A stretch of DNA of 6,756 nt from Streptosporangiaceae bacterium. Lineage in GTDB: Bacteria > Actinomycetota > Actinomycetes > Streptosporangiales > Streptosporangiaceae. A model generated the notes under the pieces. It was not told the DNA's origin. It saw only the letters and a list, made by a program, of their open reading frames with translations, and ran no database searches. Shown here one piece after another: positions 1-5,012 of the stretch. The position numbers and the translations under genes are program-made. The DNA lies in assembly GCA_025934635.1 (NCBI GenBank), contig JAICWX010000412.1, positions 1 through 6,756 on the forward strand. Direction: 5' to 3'. Position 1 is the first letter of the stretch, and the number at the start of each line of letters is the position of its first letter.

Positions 1-650
1 TGAACCGCGGCCACACCAGGCTGCGGCTGGTCGGGAAAGCGATCACGCTCGTCGTAGAGGGGGCGCCCGGTCTCGGCCCAGTCTTGGATGAAGGCCGCAG
101 CCAAGCCGTCGACCGCTGGTCCTTCCACCCGGAAGTGCGTGTCCCGCCACTCTTGCTCGTTGCGGGCGTCGCCCACCCACTCCTCGGCAATCCCCACTCC
201 ACCGGTGAACCCGATGGTTTCGTCGATAATGCACACTTTGCGATGACCACGGTGGTTCTGCTTGAAGGGTGAATTCAGCCAGAGCTTGCGGTACCAGTGC
301 ACATCGACGCCCGAGTCCTCCATAGCCTCGACGATCCCGTCCTCGATCTGGATACCTCCGAGGGCGTCAATGAGAACCCGCACCCGCAACCCTGCCCTGG
401 CCCGGTCACACAGCGCGTCTGCGAACTGCTGAGCGGGCCAGCCCTTCCAGTACACAAAAGTCATGAGGTCGACGGTGTGCTGTGCCCTTCTAATCGCCTC
501 GAGCATCGCTGGGAAGATCTCATCGCCGTTGCGGAGAACCGTGATCGCGTTGCCTTCAGTGAAGTGAACTCCGACAAGGCACTCCAAAGAGCGACGCAAC
601 TGCCGTCGGGTGTCCTCACTCGTCTCCGACGTCGCGCGTTTGTCCAGCAA
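1..650 (-). CDS. Phospholipase D / cardiolipin synthase-like protein, truncated by the left window edge
   Basis: The minus-strand frame is open from about 650 to the window edge and reads as a PLD-superfamily phosphatidyltransferase or phospholipase. These enzymes transfer or hydrolyse phosphodiesters using two HxKxxxxD motifs. The first motif is visible: HRKVCIID, with H136, K138 and D143 counted from the proposed start, followed by GFTGGVGIAEEW, a typical continuation in cardiolipin synthases. Upstream are the usual segments RNGDEIFPAMLEAIRRAQ, VDLMTFVYW and RVRVLIDALGG. The second HKD motif would lie beyond position 1. No N-terminal membrane helices are seen, so it resembles the soluble, ClsB-like type rather than membrane-anchored ClsA. 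The start is uncertain: the best candidate is a TTG at 650-648, about 10 bases after a GGGAGGAG. GC is lower than elsewhere (33 of 60 bases at 541-600 against 46 of 60 at 4561-4620), which suggests a different origin. The family is secure; substrate and start are not. Confidence 0.8.
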   Translation of the reverse strand, partial: MLDKRATSETSEDTRRQLRRSLECLVGVHFTEGNAITVLRNGDEIFPAMLEAIRRAQHTVDLMTFVYWKGWPAQQFADALCDRARAGLRVRVLIDALGGIQIEDGIVEAMEDSGVDVHWYRKLWLNSPFKQNHRGHRKVCIIDETIGFTGGVGIAEEWVGDARNEQEWRDTHFRVEGPAVDGLAAAFIQDWAETGRPLYDERDRFPDQPQPGVAAV

Positions 651-1069
651 GGTCGTTAAGCTCCTCCCGCCCCAAGACTTCCTCCTGTAAGTTAGGCATC
701 TTAGGATCGAAGTTGCCAGGACCAAGGGCTAACGATCGAAACTGCGGATCGTCGTGTGACAAGCCTGCAGGGCGGCCTTGCCGACAGCCCGCGCCGGGCC
801 CGCACGCGTCCGCCACGCTCATCGTCTGACACAGCGCGCAACGACACGACCGATGATTGCGCATAGGAATGATCTTGGCCTTCGGCAGGTTACAGCGCCC
901 TGCTTACGGTTTCGTCCCGGCTGCCGGAGTTCTCTTCCAGGAAATTCAGGGCACCTTCACCCAGGCGGGCCGGCCGCGCGGACCGTTCTGGCTCATACCA
1001 CGTCACTTTCTCGTTGCCTGCGGGATGCGGGCTGGTGCGGCGCGGACGGCCCGACTCAGCGGCCGGTGG
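651..1069. other. Gene-poor stretch between the PLD-like and VOC genes
   Basis: I see no convincing gene, RNA or mobile element here. Open frames exist on both strands, but their translations (rich in R, G, P and A, with no motifs) look like chance. The exception is a short minus-strand stretch that ends at 616 and reads somewhat like protein (see findings). Both flanking genes are on the minus strand, so the stretch holds the end of the VOC transcript and the promoter region of the PLD-like gene. A poor relative of the TGTCAC promoter lies at 761-735 (minus). Confidence 0.5.
735..761 (-). promoter_or_regulatory. Weak candidate ECF41-like promoter upstream of the PLD-like gene
   Basis: On the minus strand TGTCACA (761-755) is followed after exactly 16 bases by CGAT (738-735). 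The -35 half is a perfect ECF41-type element and the spacing equals that of the three good copies in this window. The -10 half differs from CGTC at two of four positions, and the extra conserved bases (TCC after the -35, CT after the -10) are missing. It lies about 85 bases upstream of the proposed PLD start and points the right way. It may be a chance match. Confidence 0.2.
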
Positions 1070-1450
1070 CTAGCCGACCGTCCCTTCGGTCCGGGAGAAC
1101 ACGTTGACCAGGTTCCCGCCGGGATCCCGGAAGATCATCGAGCGGTTCCCCCAGGGCTGGGTGGTGGGTGGCAGGACCCAGCCGACATCCATGGCGGCGA
1201 TCCGGCCGTACTGCGCGTCGACGTCCCGGGTGGAGAAATCGAGGATGACGTCGTCCCGGTGGCCGGGCCGCAGCCGGAAATCTTCCCGGTATTCGGTGAA
1301 GCGGCGCTTGGAGAAGCCGACTGACGCCGGGCCGGCGGGCACCTCGACGTAGTACTCGTTTAGCGCTATCGGTGTCCCCAGCAGAGCGGCGTAGAACCCC
1401 GCGAGTGCCTCGACGTTGTCGGTCACGATGCGGGCCTGGGCCAGTTCCAT
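1070..1450 (-). CDS. VOC superfamily (glyoxalase/bleomycin-resistance fold) protein
   Basis: A 126-residue protein of the single-domain VOC length. It opens with a typical first beta-alpha unit (ARIVTDNVEALAGFYAALLG, residues 6-25). It ends with a WGNRSMIFRDPGGNLVNVF strand and turn (100-118), the family's DPxGN hallmark. The usual metal ligands appear absent: there is no His in the first strand, and the C-terminal Glu position (normally N-L-x-E) reads N-L-V-N. A binding or non-metal role is therefore more likely than glyoxalase I activity. The ATG at 1450 has an AAAGG about 9 bases upstream. The gene lies 65 bases downstream of the CMD-like gene on the same strand with no promoter motif between, so the two are probably co-transcribed from the ECF41-type promoter at 2165-2139. 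VOC proteins are common partners of such sigma factors. The substrate is unknown. Confidence 0.87.
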   Translation of the reverse strand: MELAQARIVTDNVEALAGFYAALLGTPIALNEYYVEVPAGPASVGFSKRRFTEYREDFRLRPGHRDDVILDFSTRDVDAQYGRIAAMDVGWVLPPTTQPWGNRSMIFRDPGGNLVNVFSRTEGTVG

Positions 1451-1515
1451 ATCATGCTGCCTTTCCCGGAGCGGCGGGTGAGGTATGGCGCGCGGGGCGG
1501 CCGGCTGCCCGGCGC

Positions 1516-2079
1516 CTAGCCGACGCGGGCGGGCCCGGGCGGCCCGGCCGGGATGTCCGGCTCGGTGGCCGCGTAGTTCAGGAAGTAGGAGGTGAAGACG
1601 GTCAGGCCCAGGTAGGCGAAGGCCTCGGCGAGCTCCTCGCCGGTCCAGCCGCTGCCGACCGCCCGTGCCCAGGTGGCGTCGCTGACCCGCCCGGAGTTAG
1701 CCGCCGCCTCCCGGACCACGCCGACCAGCGTGTCGGTCTTCTCCTCGCCCAGGTCCTTGCCGGCCAGCAGCGCGTCCACCTGGTCCTGACGCCAGCCGGA
1801 CCGTAGCGCGAGCATCGAGATGACCGCCTGCGCGTATTTGCTGTCGTCGGCCGCGGCCGCGGCGAGCATGAGCGCGGTGCGGACCGGCTGGTCCAGCGTT
1901 CCGTGTCGGCCGGCTGCCCGCCGGATCGACACGTAGGCTTCCAGGACGGCCGGGGCATGGGCCATCTGCGCGTGCAGGTTGAGCAGCTGGCCGGTGGGCG
2001 AGAACTGGAGCATGTCTTCCAGCAGCGGCCGCGAAGCGGCCGGGGCGTCGGTGATGGTGTGGCTGGGTATGCGGGTCAT
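1516..2079 (-). CDS. Carboxymuconolactone decarboxylase (CMD/AhpD-like) family protein without cysteines
   Basis: A 187-residue, all-helical protein of the CMD/AhpD-like family, the class most often found beside ECF41 sigma factors. The alignment landmarks are the helix PVRTALMLAAAAA (65-77), SGWTGEELAEAFAYLGL (143-159) and the tail SYFLNYAATEPDIP (164-177), which matches the N-x-x-A-x-T-E-x-D-x-P ending of ECF41-linked CMD proteins. Redox-active members carry CxxCxxxH after the RxxxxLA helix; here that segment reads ADDSKYAQAV and the whole protein has no Cys. AhpD-type peroxidase-reductant chemistry is therefore not possible by the usual route. The start is the ATG at 2079, preceded by AAGGGGG about 5 bases upstream. 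The same frame stays open far upstream to 3141, but that part is the antisense shadow of the sigma gene. Transcription is probably from the promoter at 2165-2139. The family is secure; the function is unknown. Confidence 0.9.
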   Translation of the reverse strand: MTRIPSHTITDAPAASRPLLEDMLQFSPTGQLLNLHAQMAHAPAVLEAYVSIRRAAGRHGTLDQPVRTALMLAAAAADDSKYAQAVISMLALRSGWRQDQVDALLAGKDLGEEKTDTLVGVVREAAANSGRVSDATWARAVGSGWTGEELAEAFAYLGLTVFTSYFLNYAATEPDIPAGPPGPARVG

Positions 2080-2138
2080 GGATCCCCCTTCTGGCTGACG
2101 GGTGCCCCGCAGGTGGCTGTGGCACGTCACCGGCAAAG

Positions 2139-2165
2139 GACGACGCACGACGCAGGAAAGTGACA
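2139..2165 (-). promoter_or_regulatory. ECF41-type promoter for the CMD-VOC unit
   Basis: Read on the minus strand, TGTCACT (2165-2159), a 16-base spacer (2158-2143) and CGTC (2142-2139, continuing CT) match the known ECF41 promoter form TGTCACA-N16-CGTC. It lies about 60 bases upstream of the CMD start at 2079, giving a leader of roughly 50-55 bases. It sits back to back with the sigma gene's promoter, with 25 bases between the two -35 elements. Confidence 0.85.
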
Positions 2166-2190
2166 CCGCTCCCAGGCGGGCGGGGCGTGC

Positions 2191-2217
2191 TGTCACGTTC
2201 CGCGCCGCTGTCTCGTC
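2191..2217 (+). promoter_or_regulatory. ECF41-type promoter for the sigma factor gene (autoregulation)
   Basis: TGTCACG (2191-2197), a 16-base spacer (2198-2213) and CGTC (2214-2217, continuing CT). Spacing and core bases are the same as in the other two copies. It lies 79 bases upstream of the sigma factor ATG at 2296, so the leader should be about 70 bases. It implies that the sigma factor activates its own gene. Confidence 0.85.
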
Positions 2218-2233
2218 CTGAAGGGAAGGAAGA

Positions 2234-2259
2234 CCGCCGGCGGCTGGTCCGGTCACCGG
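2234..2259. repeat. Two adjacent small palindromes in the sigma gene leader
   Basis: CCGCCGGCGG (2234-2243) is a perfect palindrome. CCGGTCACCGG (2249-2259) is an inverted repeat around a single central base. Both fall between the expected transcription start (about 2224) and the ribosome binding site (2281-2289), where they could form a leader hairpin or bind a repressor. Such palindromes are common by chance in GC-rich DNA. Confidence 0.3.
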
Positions 2260-2295
2260 TAACAAGTCCCAGGCGGGCCGGAGGGGAAGTGCGGC

Positions 2296-3201
2296 ATGGA
2301 CGGGGAGCAGGGTCGCCGGAAGATCAGCCAGGCGTACCAGGACCACCGCCCCTACCTTGTTGACCTGGCCTTCCGGATGACTGGCGACATCGGCGCGGCC
2401 GAGGACATCGCGCAGGACGCGTTCTCCCGCCTGATCCGCGCCGATGTCGGCGAGATCGAGGACGAGCGCGGCTGGCTGATCGTGGTGACCAGCCGGCTGT
2501 GCCTGGACCAGATAAAGTCCGCCCGCTCCCGCCGGGAACAGGTCCGCGACTCCAGCCAGATCGAGTTCGTCTCGCCGCCTGCCCAGCCGGCGCTGGCCGA
2601 TCCCGCTGACCGGGTCACCTTCGACGACAGCGTCAGGCTCGCCCTGCTGGTCGTCCTGCAGCGGCTTAGCCCGGCCGAGCGGGTCGTCTTCATCTTGCAC
2701 GACATCTTCCAGATGCCCTTTGCCGTCGTCGCCGAGAGCGTCGGCAAAACCATGCCGACGTGCCGCCAGCTGGCCAGGCGGGCCAGGCAGAAGATCTCCG
2801 CGGGCGACGACGGCGCCCGCTTCGACGTTGCCTTCGCCGAGCACCGCCTTATCACTGAGAAATTTATCGCCGCGTGCGCGAATGGTGATCTGGCCGGCCT
2901 GGTCGCGGTGCTCGCCCCGGACGCGTGGGGCGACGTCGACCTGGGTCCGGGCGCTTCCCCGCACGCGCTGGTGACCGGTGCCGAGGATGTCGCCAGGAAC
3001 CTGCTGCGTTTCTGGGGGCGGGGCGCGACCCTGGTGTCTTGCCCGGCCGACGGCCAGCCCGCGGTTCTCGGCTTCACCGGCCGCGAGCTTGCCGGGGTGC
3101 TGGTGTTCACCCTGCACGGCGAGGCGATCCAGGGGGTACACGTCATCGGCGACCCCCGCAAGCTGAGTTTCCTCAGCTCGCAGCTGTCAGCCCTCGCCTG
3201 A
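2296..3201 (+). CDS. ECF sigma factor with C-terminal SnoaL-like domain (ECF41-like; SigJ/SigI type)
   Basis: A 301-residue sigma-70 family factor of the extracytoplasmic-function type, which directs RNA polymerase to a small set of promoters. Sigma region 2 spans about residues 14-82 (HRPYLVDLAFRMTGDIGAAED, DAFSRL, ERGWLIVVTSRLCLDQIKS). Region 4 spans about 111-168 (QRLSPAERVVFILHDIFQM and the helix-turn-helix, ending RRARQKI). Residues 183-290 form a SnoaL/NTF2-like extension. In ECF41 factors this extension replaces a separate anti-sigma factor and controls activity in cis, and no anti-sigma gene is seen here. Two ECF41 signatures are degenerate: the linker WLPEP region reads FVSPPAQPALADPADRV (91-107) and the DGGGK region reads DLGPGASP (215-222). 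The C-terminal NPDKL-like motif survives as GDPRKL (285-290). The ATG at 2296 follows GAGGGGAAG by about 6 bases. The motif at 2191-2217 suggests autoregulation. Confidence 0.93.
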   Translation: MDGEQGRRKISQAYQDHRPYLVDLAFRMTGDIGAAEDIAQDAFSRLIRADVGEIEDERGWLIVVTSRLCLDQIKSARSRREQVRDSSQIEFVSPPAQPALADPADRVTFDDSVRLALLVVLQRLSPAERVVFILHDIFQMPFAVVAESVGKTMPTCRQLARRARQKISAGDDGARFDVAFAEHRLITEKFIAACANGDLAGLVAVLAPDAWGDVDLGPGASPHALVTGAEDVARNLLRFWGRGATLVSCPADGQPAVLGFTGRELAGVLVFTLHGEAIQGVHVIGDPRKLSFLSSQLSALA

Positions 3202-3222
3202 CGCTCCGCCCGGGCTGGCGTC
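3200..3222 (+). terminator. Weak hairpin after the sigma factor gene
   Basis: GACGC (3200-3204) and GCGTC (3218-3222) can pair as a short stem with a C/G-rich loop, starting at the sigma gene's stop codon. There is no T run, so classic intrinsic termination is not supported. It could only be a weak or Rho-assisted end before the separate promoter at 3236. Confidence 0.2.
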
Positions 3223-3235
3223 CGGCCTCCGTCAA

Positions 3236-3262
3236 TGTCACTATCCGCGAGTCTGCATCGTC
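3236..3262 (+). promoter_or_regulatory. ECF41-type promoter for the FMN reductase / F420 redox operon
   Basis: TGTCACT (3236-3242), a 16-base spacer (3243-3258) and CGTC (3259-3262, continuing CT). This is the third copy with identical spacing, in the 140-base gap after the sigma gene and about 80 bases before the FMN reductase ATG at 3342. Like the other two, it has TCC at the second to fourth spacer positions and a T just before CGTC. It should drive the FMN reductase gene and probably the genes closely packed behind it. Confidence 0.83.
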
Positions 3263-3341
3263 CTTACCGGTGCCGCCGCCTCCCGGTGGCCACGAAACAC
3301 CCCGGGCAGCCGCCCGTGCCCGTGCCCGGAGAGGAAACACC

Positions 3342-3986
3342 ATGCTCAGGCTCAAGATCATAATCGGCAGCACCCGGCCGGGCCGGGCCGCCGACCGGGT
3401 GATCCCCTGGATCACCTCGGCGGCCCGCGGCCACGGCGAGTTCGAGGTCGAGGTGATCGACCTGCGGGACTGGGAGCTGCCCATGTTCGGCGAGACGTTC
3501 GCGACCGTCGGCGACCCCAGGGACCCGGTCTTCTCCGTGCCCGCGGTCAGGCAGTGGAACGACAAGATCGCTGAAGGCGACGCCTACCTGTTCATCACGC
3601 CGGAATACAACCACAGCGTTCCCGCCGTGCTGAAGAACGCCATCGACAGCGTCTTCGCCACGTTCGCGTTCCGGACCAAGCCCGCCGCCTGCGTGGCCTA
3701 CAGCGGCGGCATCGGCGGCGGCATCCGCGCTGTCGAGCACCTGGCGCACATCGCGATCGAGGCAGAAATGGTCCCGCTGCGTAATACCGTCATCATCCCG
3801 CATGTCGGCGAGGCGTTCGGCCCGGACGGGCAGCCAGCCGACCCGCGGACCAGCGCCGCGGCGAAGATCCTGCTGGACGACCTGGCGTGGTGGGCAGCGG
3901 CCCTCAAGCAATCCAGAGCCCAGGGAACATTGCCGCCGGCGATCATCCGCCTGATGGCCGCGAGCCAAGGGACGGCGAGGAAATGA
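3342..3986 (+). CDS. NADPH-dependent FMN reductase / NAD(P)H:quinone reductase family flavoprotein
   Basis: A 214-residue flavodoxin-fold enzyme that binds FMN and reduces flavins, quinones or nitro/azo compounds with NAD(P)H, probably in the cytoplasm. The N-terminal phosphate-binding loop GSTRPGR (9-15) follows a hydrophobic strand. The family signature TPEYNHSVPAVLKNAIDS (86-103) and the flavin-contacting SGGIGGG (121-127) are both intact. The length is slightly over the family norm of about 180-200 because of a C-terminal tail (from about 190). The ATG at 3342 is preceded by GGAGAGGA at about 7 bases. The frame is open upstream to 2925, but that part overlaps the sigma gene and is not used. 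The stop overlaps the start of the next gene (ATGA at 3983-3986), so the two are probably translationally coupled. It is the first gene behind the promoter at 3236-3262. Confidence 0.92.
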   Translation: MLRLKIIIGSTRPGRAADRVIPWITSAARGHGEFEVEVIDLRDWELPMFGETFATVGDPRDPVFSVPAVRQWNDKIAEGDAYLFITPEYNHSVPAVLKNAIDSVFATFAFRTKPAACVAYSGGIGGGIRAVEHLAHIAIEAEMVPLRNTVIIPHVGEAFGPDGQPADPRTSAAAKILLDDLAWWAAALKQSRAQGTLPPAIIRLMAASQGTARK

Positions 3987-4456
3987 CCGCGAACCCGGAA
4001 CGGGCGACCGCGGCCGCTCCTGGCGGGCTGCCACCCGTGGCACCGTCGCTGCTGGTGAGGACCGTGATGCGGCCGATGACCAAGATGCTGAACCCGCTGA
4101 TCCGCAAGCTGGCGGGCCGGCGGCACTTCCGGATGGCCGCCCAGATCCGCCACACCGGCCGGCGGTCAGGCCGGCCATACATGACGTCGGCCGGTGCCCG
4201 CCGCAGCGGCGACGAGGTCGTGATCCCGCTGACCTTCGGCAACCAGTCCGACTGGTCGCGGAACGTGCGGGCGGCCGGAGGCTGCTCGATCCGGCTGGAG
4301 GGCCAGGACTACACCGCCACGCGGCCCGAGTTCCTGGGCTGGCAGGAGGCGGAGCCGCTCATCCGGTCCGCGTTCAGCCCGCTGGAACGGGTCAGCTTCC
4401 GGATACTCGGCATCCGCCAGTTCATGCGCCTGCATGTCGTGCCCGCCGAGTCCTGA
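3983..4456 (+). CDS. Nitroreductase family deazaflavin-dependent oxidoreductase (Ddn/FDOR-A type)
   Basis: A 157-residue split-beta-barrel protein of the Ddn family, whose members use reduced cofactor F420 to reduce quinones, nitroimidazoles and other activated compounds. The landmarks are the family's HTGRRSGRPY (57-66), a strand VVIPLTFG (79-86) and SDWSRNVRAAGG (89-100), which is typical of the deazaflavin-binding region. The N-terminus has a moderately hydrophobic, basic helix (PSLLVRTVMRPMTKMLNPLIRKL, about 21-43), as in the membrane-associated members. The ATG at 3983 overlaps the FMN reductase stop. An earlier in-frame start at 3887 would lie deep inside the upstream gene and is less likely. 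F420 use is inferred from the family and cannot be shown from residues alone. It probably shares one transcript with the FMN reductase. Confidence 0.9.
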   Translation: MTANPERATAAAPGGLPPVAPSLLVRTVMRPMTKMLNPLIRKLAGRRHFRMAAQIRHTGRRSGRPYMTSAGARRSGDEVVIPLTFGNQSDWSRNVRAAGGCSIRLEGQDYTATRPEFLGWQEAEPLIRSAFSPLERVSFRILGIRQFMRLHVVPAES

Positions 4457-4504
4457 CCTCTGCGCGAGCAGGCAGGACATGGCTGACGTGGACGGGGAGC
4501 TGAA

Positions 4505-4948
4505 ATGATCGACATCACCCGGTTCGCCGGCCTCGCTTCGGGTGACCACGGGCTCGCCGTGATCGCGCTGGCCCGGCCCGACGGCACCGTCCACGCCTCC
4601 GTCGCCAACGCTGGCGTGCTACCTCACCCGGTGACCGGCGTCCCGGTCGTCGGCGTCGTCGCCGGCGGCACGTCCCGCAAGCTGCGTCATCCGCGGGCCC
4701 ATCCCCTCGCCACCGTGGTGCTGCGGGCCGGCTGGCAGTGGGCGGCGGTCGAGGGCGCGGCCGAGCTGGCCGGGCCGGACGACCCGCTGCCCGGCGTCGA
4801 CGCCGAACGGCTGCGGCTGCTGCTCCGGGAGATCTTCACTGCGGCCGGCGGCACTCACGACGACCTCAGTGCCTACGACCGGGCGATGGCCGCCGAACGG
4901 CGCACAGCGATCCTGGTCACCCCCGCACATCTCTACGGCAACCCGTGA
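4505..4948 (+). CDS. PPOX-class (pyridoxamine-phosphate-oxidase-like), possibly F420-dependent, oxidoreductase
   Basis: A 147-residue split-barrel flavin/deazaflavin-binding protein of the PPOX-like superfamily (FDOR-B/Rv1155-like group). The typical parts are a first strand pair GLAVIALARPDGTVHASVAN (16-35), VVGVVAGGTSRKLRHPRAHPLATVVLRAG (48-76, with the S-R-K-x-R-x-x-R cofactor phosphate-contact region) and WAAVEGAAELAGPDD (79-93). The C-terminus ILVTPAHLYGNP (136-147) matches the closing strand that carries the I-x-P-x-x-x-Y-G-N type ending. The ATG at 4505 follows GGGGAG by about 6 bases. It lies 48 bases after the Ddn-like gene with no promoter of its own, so it is probably the third gene of the redox operon. 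Whether it binds F420, FMN or heme cannot be settled from sequence; the neighbouring Ddn-like gene favours F420. Confidence 0.86.
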   Translation: MIDITRFAGLASGDHGLAVIALARPDGTVHASVANAGVLPHPVTGVPVVGVVAGGTSRKLRHPRAHPLATVVLRAGWQWAAVEGAAELAGPDDPLPGVDAERLRLLLREIFTAAGGTHDDLSAYDRAMAAERRTAILVTPAHLYGNP

Positions 4949-5012
4949 CGGCCGGCCCCCAGCCTGGCCCGACCCGCGACCGCAGGGGCGGTCCGACTGT
5001 GAGGAGCAAGCA

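Noticed and set aside
1049..1067. Short inverted repeat CGGCC/GGCCG just after the VOC stop as a terminator
   Set aside because: The stem is only five pairs with no T run, which is expected by chance in this composition.
857..1324. Plus-strand open frame of 155 codons
   Set aside because: More than half of it is antisense to the VOC gene, and the translation shows no family motif.
2080..3141. Upstream extension of the CMD frame on the minus strand, giving a 541-residue protein
   Set aside because: The extension is the antisense of the sigma factor gene and has no domain. A good ribosome binding site and a dedicated promoter point to the start at 2079.
2925..3341. Upstream extension of the FMN reductase frame
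   Set aside because: It overlaps the sigma factor gene, its translation is R/G/P-rich without motifs, and the ATG at 3342 has a strong ribosome binding site and begins right at the flavodoxin fold.
3264..4178. Long minus-strand open frame opposite the FMN reductase and Ddn-like genes
   Set aside because: It is a composition-driven shadow of two well-recognised plus-strand genes.
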